Origin: Acidobacteriota bacterium
GTDB lineage: Bacteria > Acidobacteriota > Blastocatellia > UBA7656
Assembly: GCA_038040445.1 (NCBI GenBank)
Contig: JBBPIG010000001.1
Location: 30,402-94,401, forward strand
Direction of reading: 5' to 3'
Length of the DNA stretch: 64,000 nucleotides
Below the pieces are notes generated by a model. The model ran no database searches. It was not told where the DNA came from and saw nothing but the letters and a program-made list of their open reading frames with translations. The position numbers were made by a program, and so were the translations under genes. Below are positions 1-10,165 of the stretch, in pieces. The number at the start of each line of letters is the position of its first letter. Within the stretch, counting starts at the first letter, position 1.

Positions 1-58
1 CGATCCTCAATCCTCGATCGTCCATCCTCGATCGTCGATCCTCGATCCTCGATCTTCA
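1..58. repeat. GATCCTC-type low-complexity repeat, pyrimidine orientation
   Basis: Seven or eight tandem imperfect copies of a 7-8 nt unit (ATCCTCG / ATCGTCG) run from the window edge straight into the actB reading frame. The same family appears at 4570-4651, 5068-5098 and 11843-12027. Here only the pyrimidine-rich arm is present; a purine-rich partner arm could lie upstream of the window. Translated in the actB frame it gives SSI-HPRSS / ILDPRSS-like peptide without a stop. Confidence 0.85.
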
Positions 59-3000
59 GGCAAGCAGTACTGGCGCAGCCTCGAAGAGTTGGCCGAGACC
101 GATGAGTTTCAGGAACTGCTTCATCGCGAATTTCCCGAGAATGCGACCGAGTGGAGCGATCCGGTTGGCCGCCGCAGATTTCTTAAGCTGATGGGCGCGT
201 CGTTCGCCCTCGCCGGACTGACTGCCTGCACACGCCAACCGACCGAGTACATCGCGCCATATGTTCGTCAACCGGAAGAACTGGTTCCGGGCCAACCAGC
301 GTTCTTCGCTACCGCAATGGCGCTCGACGGGATTGCGACGGGACTGATCGTTGAGAGCCACGAGGGACGGCCTACCAAGATCGAAGGCAATAAAGATCAT
401 CCGGCAAGCCTTGGCGCCACCGACGTCTTCTCACAAGCATCGGTGTTGGGTTTATACGATCCGGACCGCTCTCAGACTTTGACTTACCTCGGCGACATCG
501 TGACGTGGCCGGCTTTTCTTGGAGCCGTGCGCCCGGCAGTCGAAGCGCAACGCGCGATTGGCGCGCAGAAGACATCCAAGGGCGGCCTGCGAATACTCAG
601 CGGGACGGTTACATCTCCGACGCTGGCGCATCAGATAAAGACTTTGCTTGCCACGCTGCCGACCGCCAGGTGGCACCAGTATGACCCGGCAGGCCGCGAC
701 AGTGCGCGCGAGGGCTCGCGACTCTCGTTCGGCCAGTACGCGAACACGGTTTATCGATTCGATAAGGCCGAGGTGATCCTGTCGCTCGATTCGGATTTTC
801 TTGGCTGCGGTCCGGCGAGTCTGCGATATGCGCGGGACTTTGCGGCAAAGCGGCGACTGACGGAAGGCAAGCGCGAGATGAACCGGTTGTACGTCGTCGA
901 AAGCACCGTGACCAACACCGGCTCGGTTGCCGATCATCGATTGCCGATGCGTCCGAGCGAGATCGAAAGTTTTGTGCGTGCACTGGCAACCGCCGCAGGC
1001 GTTCAGACGGGACAATCCGACTTCCTGACGGATGGGAAGCGCGCAAAGTGGCTGACCGCGATCTGGAACGACCTCCGCGAACATCGCGGATCGAGCATCG
1101 TGATCGCTGGAGACTCACAGCCGCCGGTCGTACATGCGCTGGCTCACGCGCTGAATCAGGCCCTCGGCAACGTGGGCAGCACGGTGATCCATACCGATCC
1201 AGTTGAAGCTAACCCGGTCGATGGGATGGCGTCGCTGCGTGAGCTGGTCGCGGACATGAACTCCGGTCAGGTCGATCTGCTTTTGATGCTCGGCGGCAAT
1301 CCAGTGTACGACGCCCCCGCTGATCTGGACTTCGCAGAGGCGATCCGGAAAGTTCCGCTTCGCGCTCACCTGAGCCTCTATAAAGACGAGACGTCAGAGT
1401 TGTGTCAGTGGCACATTCCGGAAGCTCACTATCTCGAGTCGTGGGGCGACGCGCGCGCGTATGACGGCACGGTCTCGATGATTCAACCGTTGATCGCGCC
1501 GCTGTATTCAGGCAAGTCCGCGCACGAGGTGCTCGCCGCTTTCATGAATGAACCGGAGCGTTCGAGCTATGACACCGTTCGTGATTATTGGAAGCGGCGC
1601 TTCGCGGCTGGAGGTCAGGAGCCCCCGATCAAGGTAACCGCTTCGCAGGCGCCGACGGCGAGTCCCGCGGCGCCCACCGCCGCCCAGCCGATGGCGACGG
1701 CCGCACCCTCGCAAACGGCATCAACCGGTTTCGAACAGTTCTGGCGCAAATCGCTTCACGATGGCGTAGTCGCAAACACGGCGCTGCAACCGAAAACCGT
1801 GGCATTGAAATCGGACTGGTCGAGCCAGACTTCCATACCCCATCCCTCATCCCCCAACCCCGAGCTGGAGATCGTGTTCCGGCCTGATCCGACGATTCAT
1901 GACGGGCGCTTTGCCAACAACGGCTGGCTCCAGGAATTGCCCAAACCGCTCAGCAAGCTCACGTGGGACAATGCGGCGATTATCAGCCCGGCGACCGCTG
2001 ATGGGCTGGGTCTGGGAAAGCGAGTGAATGGCTTTGCAACGAATCGAATGAGCAATATTGGCCGTGAGATTCTCGCCGATCAGATCGAGCTTCAGTACCG
2101 CGGCCGCAAAGTCATTGCGCCGGTCTTGATTCAGCCGGGCCATCCCGACAACGTCGTCACGGTGCACCTGGGTTACGGCAGGACAATCGCCGGGAGAGTC
2201 GGCTCAAACGCGGGCTTCAGTGCTTACGCTATTCGAACCTCCGACGCGCCGTGGTTTGGCTCAGGCCTTCGAGTCGAGAAGACCGGTGGAAGTTATTCGC
2301 TCGCTACCACGCAGGCGCATCACATGCTTGACGCGGAGGAAATAGGCGAGCGGGACATCGTTCGGTCGGGCTCGCTTGAAGAGTACAAGAAGCACCCGGC
2401 ACTCGCGCCCGAAGGCGCGCACGAGTCGGGTGAGCATGCCTCGCTGTATCCGCCGTTCGAGTACAAAGACTACGCCTGGGGGATGGCGATTGACCTAAGC
2501 TCGTGCGTTGGCTGCAGTGCCTGCGTTGTTGCCTGCGTAGCTGAGAACAACATTCCCGTCGTCGGCAAGGAACAGGTGGCGCGCAGCCGCGAGATGCATT
2601 GGCTGCGAATTGACGCCTACTACAAAGGCGGGCACGCAAACCCGGAAACCTACTTCCAACCGGTCGCGTGCCAACATTGCGAGGACGCTCCGTGCGAAGT
2701 CGTATGTCCGGTTGCGGCTACTGCGCACAGCGCCGAGGGCCTCAACGAAATGACGTACAACCGGTGCGTCGGAACGCGATATTGCTCGAACAACTGTCCG
2801 TATAAAGTCAGGCGATTCAATTTTCTTCTGTATCAGGATTTCTACACCGCGAGCCTGAAGATGATGCGCAACCCAGACGTGAGCGTGCGCAGCCGGGGCG
2901 TGATGGAAAAGTGCACCTACTGCGTGCAGCGAATTCAGAAAGCGAAGATCGACTCGGAGAAGGAAGACCGAAAAGTGCGCGATGGCGAGATCGTGCCGGC

Positions 3001-3184
3001 GTGCGCGCAGGCTTGCCCAACCGAAGCCATCGTGTTCGGCAACATCAACGATCACGAAAGCCGCGTCGCGAAGCTGAAAGGCGAACAGCGCAGCTACAGC
3101 TTGCTCGGCGAGTTGAATACGAAGCCGCGCACGACTTATTTGGCGGCGGTGCGAAACCCGAACCCCGAGTTGGAGAACGAGTAG
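2..3184 (+). CDS. actB: Alternative complex III iron-sulfur/molybdopterin-like subunit ActB (5' end open)
   Basis: Large periplasmic subunit of alternative complex III, the quinol:cytochrome c/oxidase oxidoreductase that replaces bc1. The frame is open to the window edge, and the recognisable ActB start [12 protein letters not shown] begins at 62, so the real start is upstream or inside the repeat; a TTG at 89 would cut conserved residues. A twin-arginine motif RRRFLKLMG with a Cys after the hydrophobic stretch (about 168-235) suggests Tat export. A catalytically dead molybdopterin-oxidoreductase-like region follows, then an Ala/Pro/Thr linker (about 1635-1725), then a ferredoxin part with four Cys groups: [11 protein letters not shown] (about 2503), [13 protein letters not shown] (about 2671), [11 protein letters not shown] (about 2766) and CTYC plus CAQAC (2911-3015). 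These match the known 3Fe-4S and three 4Fe-4S clusters. The fused length of about 1030 residues is usual for ActB. Confidence 0.93.
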   Translation, partial: DPQSSIVHPRSSILDPRSSGKQYWRSLEELAETDEFQELLHREFPENATEWSDPVGRRRFLKLMGASFALAGLTACTRQPTEYIAPYVRQPEELVPGQPAFFATAMALDGIATGLIVESHEGRPTKIEGNKDHPASLGATDVFSQASVLGLYDPDRSQTLTYLGDIVTWPAFLGAVRPAVEAQRAIGAQKTSKGGLRILSGTVTSPTLAHQIKTLLATLPTARWHQYDPAGRDSAREGSRLSFGQYANTVYRFDKAEVILSLDSDFLGCGPASLRYARDFAAKRRLTEGKREMNRLYVVESTVTNTGSVADHRLPMRPSEIESFVRALATAAGVQTGQSDFLTDGKRAKWLTAIWNDLREHRGSSIVIAGDSQPPVVHALAHALNQALGNVGSTVIHTDPVEANPVDGMASLRELVADMNSGQVDLLLMLGGNPVYDAPADLDFAEAIRKVPLRAHLSLYKDETSELCQWHIPEAHYLESWGDARAYDGTVSMIQPLIAPLYSGKSAHEVLAAFMNEPERSSYDTVRDYWKRRFAAGGQEPPIKVTASQAPTASPAAPTAAQPMATAAPSQTASTGFEQFWRKSLHDGVVANTALQPKTVALKSDWSSQTSIPHPSSPNPELEIVFRPDPTIHDGRFANNGWLQELPKPLSKLTWDNAAIISPATADGLGLGKRVNGFATNRMSNIGREILADQIELQYRGRKVIAPVLIQPGHPDNVVTVHLGYGRTIAGRVGSNAGFSAYAIRTSDAPWFGSGLRVEKTGGSYSLATTQAHHMLDAEEIGERDIVRSGSLEEYKKHPALAPEGAHESGEHASLYPPFEYKDYAWGMAIDLSSCVGCSACVVACVAENNIPVVGKEQVARSREMHWLRIDAYYKGGHANPETYFQPVACQHCEDAPCEVVCPVAATAHSAEGLNEMTYNRCVGTRYCSNNCPYKVRRFNFLLYQDFYTASLKMMRNPDVSVRSRGVMEKCTYCVQRIQKAKIDSEKEDRKVRDGEIVPACAQACPTEAIVFGNINDHESRVAKLKGEQRSYSLLGELNTKPRTTYLAAVRNPNPELENE

Positions 3185-3186
3185 CG

Positions 3187-4569
<1,383 letters not shown>

Positions 4570-4651
4570 GGGAAGATCGAGGATAGAGTATCGAGGATAG
4601 AAGATCGAGGATAGAGGATAGAAGATCGAGGATAGAGGATAGAAGATAGGA
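4570..4651. repeat. GAGGATAGA-type repeat, purine orientation (left arm of S23 element)
   Basis: Starts directly after the actC stop and consists of about ten imperfect units of GATCGAG / GATAGAG / GATAGAA. It is the reverse-complement orientation of the repeat at 5068-5098, so the two form inverted arms around the S23 gene. Its last unit ends in ATAGGAGG, six bases before the S23 ATG, so the repeat itself supplies the Shine-Dalgarno sequence. Confidence 0.9.
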
Positions 4652-4659
4652 GGTTGCAA

Positions 4660-5043
4660 ATGGCCGTGATAAGAAGCTTCAGAGACTTGGATGTATACAG
4701 ACTCGCCCTGACTGAAGCCAAGCGAATATTCATGATGACGCGGAGGTTTCCCGCAGAAGAGAGATATTCACTCACTGACCAGATTCGTCGCTCTTCTCGC
4801 GCCGTCAATGCGCTGCTAGCGGAGAGCTGGGCGAGGCGAAGGTATCTCGCCGCATTTAGGAACAAGGTCAATGAATCGCTAGGTGAGGCGATGGAGACGC
4901 AGGCGTGGCTGGATCACGCACTTGAGTGCGATTACATAAGCGAAGCACTGCATCGCGAACTTGATGACGCTTGGCAGCACATAGGTGCGATGCTCAACCG
5001 AATGATCCAGAGCGCTGAACAGTTTTGTAAATCGCAGAAATAG
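4660..5043 (+). CDS. Four-helix bundle protein, S23 / 23S rRNA intervening-sequence family
   Basis: About 127 residues. The sequence shows the S23 pattern: FRDLDVYRLALTEAKRIF (helix 1), RFPAEERYSLTDQIRRSS (family hallmark), AVNALLAESWARR, FRNKVNESLGEAMETQAWL and a C-terminal helix. Members are small RNA- or nucleic-acid-associated four-helix bundles, found in 23S rRNA intervening sequences, as Avd in diversity-generating retroelements, and often alone with unknown role. ATG 4660 was chosen because AGGAGG lies six bases upstream, at the end of the flanking repeat; a TTG at 4654 is possible. The gene sits between actC and actD inside inverted GAGGATAGA arms, which looks like an insertion into the respiratory operon. 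Its function here is unknown. Confidence 0.85.
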   Translation: MAVIRSFRDLDVYRLALTEAKRIFMMTRRFPAEERYSLTDQIRRSSRAVNALLAESWARRRYLAAFRNKVNESLGEAMETQAWLDHALECDYISEALHRELDDAWQHIGAMLNRMIQSAEQFCKSQK

Positions 5044-5064
5044 CCATTCAGTAAGGAGACTGTG

Positions 5065-5628
5065 ATGCGATCCTCAATCCTCGATCCTCGATCCTCGGTT
5101 CCGCGGCTTTATGGCTTGATGGCCGAGTTTGAAGAACCGACCAGCGTAGTGGTCGCGGCCCGGCGCGCGCACGAGGAGGGCTATCGCAAGATGGATGCGT
5201 ACACGCCCTTCCCGATTGAAGAACTGACCGAGGCGATCGGGATTCGTCACACCAGACTTCCGCTCATCGTGCTGATCGGCGGGATAGCCGGGTGTCTCGG
5301 CGGGTTCCTGTTGTGTTACTGGGTGTCGACGATTGCCTATCCGCTAAACATCGGAGGGCGGCCGCTCAACAGTTGGCCCTCGTTCATACCGGTGACGTTC
5401 GAATGCACGATCCTGCTGGCGGCGCTGTCGGCGGTGTTTGGGATGCTGGCTTTGAATGGTCTGCCGCAGCCTTATCATCCGGTGTTCAACGTGCCGAGCT
5501 TCGAGCAGGCGACTCGCAATCGCTTTTTTCTATGCATTGAGGCGAGCGATCCGATCTTCCAGGAGCAGGTGACCCGTGAGTTTTTGATGGAGCTTGGCCC
5601 GACGGAGGTTAGTGACGTTGAGTTTTAA
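5065..5628 (+). CDS. actD: Alternative complex III subunit ActD (DUF3341)
   Basis: Membrane subunit of alternative complex III, about 187 residues. The sequence has the DUF3341 signature: [31 protein letters not shown], then two membrane helices ([19 protein letters not shown] and [19 protein letters not shown]) and the C-terminal [15 protein letters not shown] 5065 (or GTG 5062) follows AAGGAG at 5053-5058. The first residues after the start, [12 protein letters not shown], are encoded by the GATCCTC repeat, so the native N-terminus has been extended or replaced by repeat DNA before the conserved RLYGLMAEF. The gene overlaps the start of actE. Confidence 0.93.
   Translation: MRSSILDPRSSVPRLYGLMAEFEEPTSVVVAARRAHEEGYRKMDAYTPFPIEELTEAIGIRHTRLPLIVLIGGIAGCLGGFLLCYWVSTIAYPLNIGGRPLNSWPSFIPVTFECTILLAALSAVFGMLALNGLPQPYHPVFNVPSFEQATRNRFFLCIEASDPIFQEQVTREFLMELGPTEVSDVEF
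5068..5098. repeat. GATCCTC-type repeat inside the actD start (right arm of S23 element)
   Basis: Four units of ATCCTC(A/G) in pyrimidine orientation, inverted relative to the arm at 4570-4651. It begins three bases after the actD ATG and is translated as part of ActD. Confidence 0.88.
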
Positions 5629-6376
5629 GATTGCTAAACCCAAAGACGCAAAGACACGAAGGAGCTTCGTACGGCCTTTGTGTCTTTGTGCCTTTGTGGT
5701 TGGCTTTTCAGCTTTTTTGACTGGCTGCCGCCAGGACATGCATGATCAGCCGAAGTACCGGGTTCTGAGACCGGTCGATCAGATCGGATCAATCAACGAC
5801 GGGCGTTCGGCGCGGCCCCTGGTAGAGGGCGTCGTCGCCCGCGGTCAGTTGAAAGACGACGTCGAGTTTTACACCGGCAGGCTTAGACAAGCTGCGCAGT
5901 CTGGCTCGGCAAGCGCTGCCCCACAGCCCGGAGCTGCGAGCCCGCAAGCGGAGCAAGCATCGCCGCAGACCTATCAAGGATTCGTCACCGAGTTTCCAAT
6001 GCCGATCACCGCCTCAGACCTCGATCGCGGGGAGGAGCGTTTCAATATCTTTTGCGCGGTCTGTCATGGCCGAATGGGAGACGGGTTGGGAATGATCGTT
6101 AAGCGAGGGTTCCGCAAGCCGCCTTCTTTTCATGACGAGCGATTGCGCAACGCGCCTGTCGGATACTTCTTCGATGTGGAGACCAACGGCTTTGGAGCGA
6201 TGCCCGATTACGCCTCTCAAGTGCCTCCCGAGGATCGGTGGCGCATCATCGCTTATATTCGTGCGCTGCAATTGAGTCAGCGCGGGACCCTCGCCGATGT
6301 GCCGCCGAGCGAGCGTGAAAAGCTAAGCGCCGGAGCGCCGCAGCCGGGAACCGAAAAGCAAGAGGAACACCGCTAG
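5618..6376 (+). CDS. actE: Alternative complex III monohaem cytochrome c subunit ActE
   Basis: Lipoprotein cytochrome c of alternative complex III. The haem motif CAVCH is at about 6055-6069, and GFGAMPDYA provides the distal Met. A hydrophobic stretch ends in the lipobox LTGC (about 5718-5729). An Ala/Gln/Pro-rich linker follows the lipidated Cys region, before the conserved [20 protein letters not shown]. Start choice is uncertain: TTG 5618 sits nine bases after GGAGG (5604-5608), and GTG 5612 or TTG 5594 are alternatives, all overlapping actD. The n- and h-regions of the signal peptide (KPKDAKT and LCLCAFVVG) are encoded by two arms of a CTTTGTG fold-back repeat. The gene ends TAGTG, overlapping the actF start. 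Confidence 0.92.
   Translation: MSFKIAKPKDAKTRRSFVRPLCLCAFVVGFSAFLTGCRQDMHDQPKYRVLRPVDQIGSINDGRSARPLVEGVVARGQLKDDVEFYTGRLRQAAQSGSASAAPQPGAASPQAEQASPQTYQGFVTEFPMPITASDLDRGEERFNIFCAVCHGRMGDGLGMIVKRGFRKPPSFHDERLRNAPVGYFFDVETNGFGAMPDYASQVPPEDRWRIIAYIRALQLSQRGTLADVPPSEREKLSAGAPQPGTEKQEEHR
5636..5701. repeat. AAAGACGCAAAG / CTTTGTGTCTTTG fold-back repeat within actE signal-peptide region
   Basis: The left arm contains AAAGACGCAAAGACACGAAGG and the right arm CCTTTGTGTCTTTGTGCC, separated by about a dozen bases. The arms are largely complementary. It is the same CTTTGCG word family as 28007-28088 and 53588-53675. It lies wholly inside coding sequence. Confidence 0.85.
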
Positions 6377-7572
6377 TGATCGAGATGATCGAAAAGACTC
6401 CGCCCGAGTTAGATCAATTCCAGCGCCGCGCGCTGATAGTCGGCGTGATCGGCGGCGCGGTATGTGTCGGCGGCGCGGTGTTCAATCCGGAGCAGTTCTT
6501 TCGCTCATACTTGCTCGGGTATGTCTTCTGGATCGGCATCGCGCTTGGCTGTCTGGCGATCTTGATGCTTCAACATATGTCGGGAGGAGCATGGGGGCTG
6601 GTGACAAGGCGCTTGCTCGAGGCTTCGACGCGAACGTTCCCGCTGCTTGCGTTGTTATTCTTGCCGGTCGCGTTCGGCGTTCGATCTATTTTCACCTGGG
6701 CGCAGCCGGATCATTCCGGGGCGAGCGAAGCACTAAAGCATGCTCTGGCGCACAAGGCCCCTTATTTGAACGTGCCGTTCTTTCTGGCGAGAGCGGTTTT
6801 CTACTTTGCGGCGTGGAATGTGATGGCTTACTTCTTGAGCAAGTGGTCGCTTGAGCAGGACCGCACAGGGCATCGCCCGGTCACCACGAAGCTTCAGGGG
6901 CTGAGCGCGCCGGGACTTTTGCTGTACGGGTTCACGGTGACCTTCGCGTCAGTCGATTGGCTGATGTCGCTCGAGCCGCAATGGTTCTCGACGATGTACG
7001 GAATACTGGTGATGGGCGGCCAGGGCTTATCGGCGATGGCGTTCATCATTGCGGCGGTGGTTCTGCTGGCGCGCTACAAGCCGATGTCGGAGGTGATCAA
7101 GCCCTCGCACCTGCACGACCTCGGAAAACTGATGCTTGCGTTCCTGATGCTGTGGGCTTACTTCAGCTTCTCTCAGTTCTTGATCATCTGGTCAGGCAAC
7201 CTGCCTGAAGAGATTCCGTGGTACGTGCGACGACTTCAGTCGTCGTGGAAGTGGGTCGGTCTCTCCCTGGTGGTGCTTCAGTTCGCGCTGCCGTTTGTGT
7301 TGCTTTTGTCGCGAGACTTGAAGCGCAATGGCCGGACGCTCGCGGTGGTTGCGATAGCAATAATCGTTATGAGGTTTGTCGATTTGATCTGGATGACCGG
7401 CCCCGAGTTTCACGAGGGCGCGTTCTGGATTCACTGGATGGACGTGGTGATGCCGATCGGGTTGGGCGGACTGTGGCTGGCGTATTTCGCTTATCAACTG
7501 AAGACAAGACCGCTGCTGCCGATTGGAGATCCTGAGTTGGAACACGTGCTCGCGCATAGCGGAGGGCACTAG
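6376..7572 (+). CDS. actF: Alternative complex III membrane subunit ActF
   Basis: Integral membrane subunit related to ActC but shorter and more divergent, about 398 residues with around ten hydrophobic helices. Recognisable family stretches are LNVPFFLARAVFYFAAWN, FTVTFASVDWLMSLEPQWFST, LHDLGKLMLAFLMLWAYFSF and the histidine-containing GAFWIHWMDVVMPIGLGG. Translation starts at GTG 6376, overlapping the actE stop by one base, so the two are coupled. It closes the act gene set and is followed by a fold-back repeat. Confidence 0.94.
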   Translation: MIEMIEKTPPELDQFQRRALIVGVIGGAVCVGGAVFNPEQFFRSYLLGYVFWIGIALGCLAILMLQHMSGGAWGLVTRRLLEASTRTFPLLALLFLPVAFGVRSIFTWAQPDHSGASEALKHALAHKAPYLNVPFFLARAVFYFAAWNVMAYFLSKWSLEQDRTGHRPVTTKLQGLSAPGLLLYGFTVTFASVDWLMSLEPQWFSTMYGILVMGGQGLSAMAFIIAAVVLLARYKPMSEVIKPSHLHDLGKLMLAFLMLWAYFSFSQFLIIWSGNLPEEIPWYVRRLQSSWKWVGLSLVVLQFALPFVLLLSRDLKRNGRTLAVVAIAIIVMRFVDLIWMTGPEFHEGAFWIHWMDVVMPIGLGGLWLAYFAYQLKTRPLLPIGDPELEHVLAHSGGH

Positions 7573-7583
7573 AGGGCTAAGAG

Positions 7584-7690
7584 TATCCGCGCAAATCCGA
7601 CCGAATCAGTGTCATCCGTGGTCTATGGGCACTGCGATTCACGAACTCATAGACCACGGATGACGCGGATTTGACGGATTCGCACCGATT
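7584..7690. repeat. Fold-back repeat with core ATCAGTGTCATCCGTGGTCTAT
   Basis: The left arm is 7584-7627 and the right arm 7648-7690, separated by about 20 nt. The arms share the complementary words GTCATCCGTGGTCTAT and ATAGACCACGGATGAC. The same family recurs at 29824-29922 with longer near-perfect arms. It may act as a transcript hairpin between actF and the next gene, but no T-tract follows. Confidence 0.9.
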
Positions 7691-7717
7691 TCTCACGATC
7701 GATCAAACGGGAGGCGA

Positions 7718-8182
7718 ATGGCGGAAGATCGCACAGACAAGGTTGTAGCGAGCGACTCGCACGGCATCGGCGTTGGCCACGAAGCCAGCGATCTGAGAAT
7801 CACTCCGGTCGTGTGGTTCTTGATTGGGCTCAGCTTTGGGACGGTCGTCATCTGCTTGCTTATGGCCGGTCTGTTCGACGCCTTTGGGGATCTTGCAAAC
7901 GACGCGGAAGGGAAGCCATCGCCGCTGGCGAGCGAGCGCCAGAAGCTTCCGCCTGAGCCGCGGCTGCAACTCGCTCCTTCGACGGGCGAACAGTTGGAGG
8001 GCAAGCAGCCGAATCTCAAAGAAGACCACCCGCTTCAAGAGATGAAACGGGTCCGCGCTGAAGAGAATAAGAAACTGAGCAGCTACGGTTGGGTCGACGA
8101 AAAGGGAGGAGTCGTCCGGATTCCGATTGAAGAAGCGAAGAAGCTGATCCTTGAGAAGGGGCTTCCGACGAGGCAGAAGTGA
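7718..8182 (+). CDS. Single-span membrane protein of act/cox clusters, unknown function
   Basis: 154 residues. An N-terminal soluble segment is followed by one membrane helix (ITPVVWFLIGLSFGTVVICLL) and a Pro/Glu/Gln-rich stretch. The C-terminal module SYGWVDEKGGVVRIPIEEA, then KKLILEKGLP, looks conserved in proteins next to Sco1 in such clusters; this is from memory of the pattern. A role in oxidase or supercomplex assembly is inferred only from position. Its stop overlaps the sco1 start (GTGA), so the two genes are coupled. Confidence 0.75.
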   Translation: MAEDRTDKVVASDSHGIGVGHEASDLRITPVVWFLIGLSFGTVVICLLMAGLFDAFGDLANDAEGKPSPLASERQKLPPEPRLQLAPSTGEQLEGKQPNLKEDHPLQEMKRVRAEENKKLSSYGWVDEKGGVVRIPIEEAKKLILEKGLPTRQK

Positions 8183-9153
8183 AAAAGGCAAAAGGAAAAA
8201 GGCAAAAGGAAAAAGTGGAAAACAGAACGGTTGCGCAAACAGAGGTGTGCCGCTTTGGATTCGCTTGGCCGCGAGCATTCGTCACGCCAGCTCTGAACTT
8301 TTTCCTTTTTCCTTTTGCCTTTTGCCTTCTCTCTTGCCTTCCCGTCTTCGCTCAGGGCTGGGCTACCAAACCGCCGCCTCTAACCAGCGCGGATCCGTCC
8401 GAGGGCAAGATACGTCTGCTCGAAGACGTCGGCATAGACCAGCGGCTCGGCGAGCAGCTCCCGCTCGATCTGATTTTTCGGGATGAGAGCGGATCGCCGA
8501 TCCGGCTCGGAGATTGTTTCGGAGAGAAGCCGGTGGTGCTGGCGCTCGTCTATTACAACTGTCCGATGCTCTGCAACCAGGTTCTGAACGGACTCACGAG
8601 CGCGCTCGGTGTTGTCTCTTTCGATATCGGCAAGGAATTCGAAGTCGTCACGGTAAGCTTTGATCCGCGCGAAACGTCAGAGATGGCGCGAAACAAAAAG
8701 CAAACCTACATCGACTGGTATGAGCGTCCGGGCGCGGCTGAAGGCTGGCACTTTTTGACTGGCGATAAGGCGTCGATCGACAAGCTTACCGAAGCCGTTG
8801 GGTTTCACTACAGGTTTGACCAGTCGACGGATCAGTTCGTTCACGCGAGCGGCATCATGATCGCGACGCCCGAGGGAAAACTTGCTCGCTACTTCTACGG
8901 TATCGAATACGCGCCGAAAGATCTGCGCCTCGGGTTGGTTGAAGCGTCCGACAACAGGATCGGGAATCCCGTCGATCGCCTGCTTCTGTACTGCTTCCAC
9001 TACGACCCGGCGGCGGGTAAATACGGGGCGGTTGTGATGAACATTCTCAGGCTCGCGGGGGTTGTCACTCTGGCCGGCGTCGTCGCGATGCTGTGGCTGT
9101 TAAGGCGGCGCCGCCCGGTCGAGCAACCCGCGAGCGTAGGAGGAATGATCTAG
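8179..9153 (+). CDS. Sco1/SenC/PrrC-family copper chaperone
   Basis: Thioredoxin-fold copper protein for CuA-site assembly in cytochrome oxidase. The sequence shows the Cu-binding Cys pair in YYNCPMLCNQ (about 8554-8580), the conserved His in QFVHASGI (about 8836) and a C-terminal membrane helix (GVVTLAGVVAMLWLL) with a basic tail. Start GTG 8179 overlaps the previous stop; another GTG is at 8215. The N-terminus is odd: MKKAKGKRQKEK comes from the purine-rich arm of a repeat, and the hydrophobic NFFLFPFAFCLLSCLP from the complementary arm, so the signal peptide is built from a fold-back repeat. Placement before ctaC supports the role. Confidence 0.93.
   Translation: MKKAKGKRQKEKVENRTVAQTEVCRFGFAWPRAFVTPALNFFLFPFAFCLLSCLPVFAQGWATKPPPLTSADPSEGKIRLLEDVGIDQRLGEQLPLDLIFRDESGSPIRLGDCFGEKPVVLALVYYNCPMLCNQVLNGLTSALGVVSFDIGKEFEVVTVSFDPRETSEMARNKKQTYIDWYERPGAAEGWHFLTGDKASIDKLTEAVGFHYRFDQSTDQFVHASGIMIATPEGKLARYFYGIEYAPKDLRLGLVEASDNRIGNPVDRLLLYCFHYDPAAGKYGAVVMNILRLAGVVTLAGVVAMLWLLRRRRPVEQPASVGGMI
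8183..8338. repeat. GGCAAAAGG / CCTTTTGCC fold-back repeat inside sco1
   Basis: The purine arm (8183-8219, AAAAGGCAAAAGGAAAAAGG) and pyrimidine arm (8298-8335, TTTTTCCTTTTGCC) are complementary and enclose about 80 nt. Both are translated in the sco1 frame. A related GGCAAAG repeat lies at 24673-24763. Confidence 0.88.
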
Positions 9154-9156
9154 GTC

Positions 9157-10155
9157 ATGCAGGTGAGCGTGCCCTTTTCACCGGAGCAGGCCTCGACCCA
9201 GGCGGGGCGAGTCGATTCGCTTTTTGCCTTTCTTTGCGTGCTGACGATCCTGATCGGCGGACTCATCACGCTTGTGCTCATCTACTTCGCGGTCAAGTAC
9301 CGCCGGAGGAAAGACGACGAGATACCGCGGCCCATCGAAGGGTCGATGAAGCTCGAAACGGTTTGGATGGTGATTCCTTTCATCATCTCGATGGGTATAT
9401 TCGTTTGGGGCGCGAGCATCTACTACACGATGTACCGGGCTCCCAAGGAAGCGCTGGAAATCTACGTCGTCGCCAAGCAGTGGATGTGGAAGTTTCAGCA
9501 CCTGGACGGTCAGCGCGAAATCAATGAGCTGCACGTTCCGGTCGGACGCAAAGTCAAAGTCACAATGACCACCGAAGACGTTATTCATAGCTTCTTCGTC
9601 CCGGCATTTCGCATCAAGCTGGACGTCGTGCCCGGCAAGTACAGCACAATATGGTTCGAGGCGACCAAGCCGGGCCGTTATCATCTTTTTTGCGCCGAGT
9701 ACTGCGGCACCAGCCATTCGGGAATGATCGGGTGGGTCAATGTGATGGAAGCGTCCGAGTATCAAGCGTGGCTCGCCGGGGGCGCTGTCGATGGGTCGCT
9801 CGCCTCGACGGGTGAGAAGATGTTTCAGCAACTCGCTTGCATTACGTGTCACCGCAGCGATGCTCAGGGACGAGGCCCGGTGCTCGAGGGATTGTTCGGC
9901 AAACAAGTTCAGTTGCAAGACGGCGCTAAAGTGACCGTCGATGAAGCCTATATTCGCGAGTCGATACTGAATCCGCGAGCGAAGGTCGTCGCGGGATTTC
10001 AGACGATCATGCCGACCTTCCAGGGACAGGTCAGCGAAGAACAGTTGTTACAACTGATCGCATATATCAAGTCGATAGGATCTAAACCACCGGGCAGGGA
10101 AGCGGGCGCCGCTCAGCCCTTGGGCGGCTCCGGAGTGAAGCCGCCTCAGCAATAG
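9157..10155 (+). CDS. ctaC: Cytochrome c oxidase subunit II with fused cytochrome c (caa3 type)
   Basis: 332 residues. Two N-terminal helices (residues about 21-45 and 69-92) precede the cupredoxin domain. The CuA ligands are visible: H144, C179, E181, C183, H187 and M190 in [15 protein letters not shown]-terminal cytochrome c domain has C228-I-T-C231-H232 and the Met candidate TIMPTFQG. This fusion defines caa3 oxidases, which accept electrons directly from alternative complex III or a soluble cytochrome. ATG 9157 follows the sco1 stop closely. Confidence 0.96.
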   Translation: MQVSVPFSPEQASTQAGRVDSLFAFLCVLTILIGGLITLVLIYFAVKYRRRKDDEIPRPIEGSMKLETVWMVIPFIISMGIFVWGASIYYTMYRAPKEALEIYVVAKQWMWKFQHLDGQREINELHVPVGRKVKVTMTTEDVIHSFFVPAFRIKLDVVPGKYSTIWFEATKPGRYHLFCAEYCGTSHSGMIGWVNVMEASEYQAWLAGGAVDGSLASTGEKMFQQLACITCHRSDAQGRGPVLEGLFGKQVQLQDGAKVTVDEAYIRESILNPRAKVVAGFQTIMPTFQGQVSEEQLLQLIAYIKSIGSKPPGREAGAAQPLGGSGVKPPQQ

Positions 10156-10165
10156 GCAAAGGATT

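Noticed and set aside
2911-3186. Longer actC start
   Set aside because: The extra 92 codons overlap the Fe-S part of actB and have no ActC-like features; ATG 3187 fits the family start.
4570-4651. CRISPR array
   Set aside because: Units are 7-8 nt without unique spacers, and no cas gene is nearby. The same holds for 57473-57566, which has only two adjacent copies.
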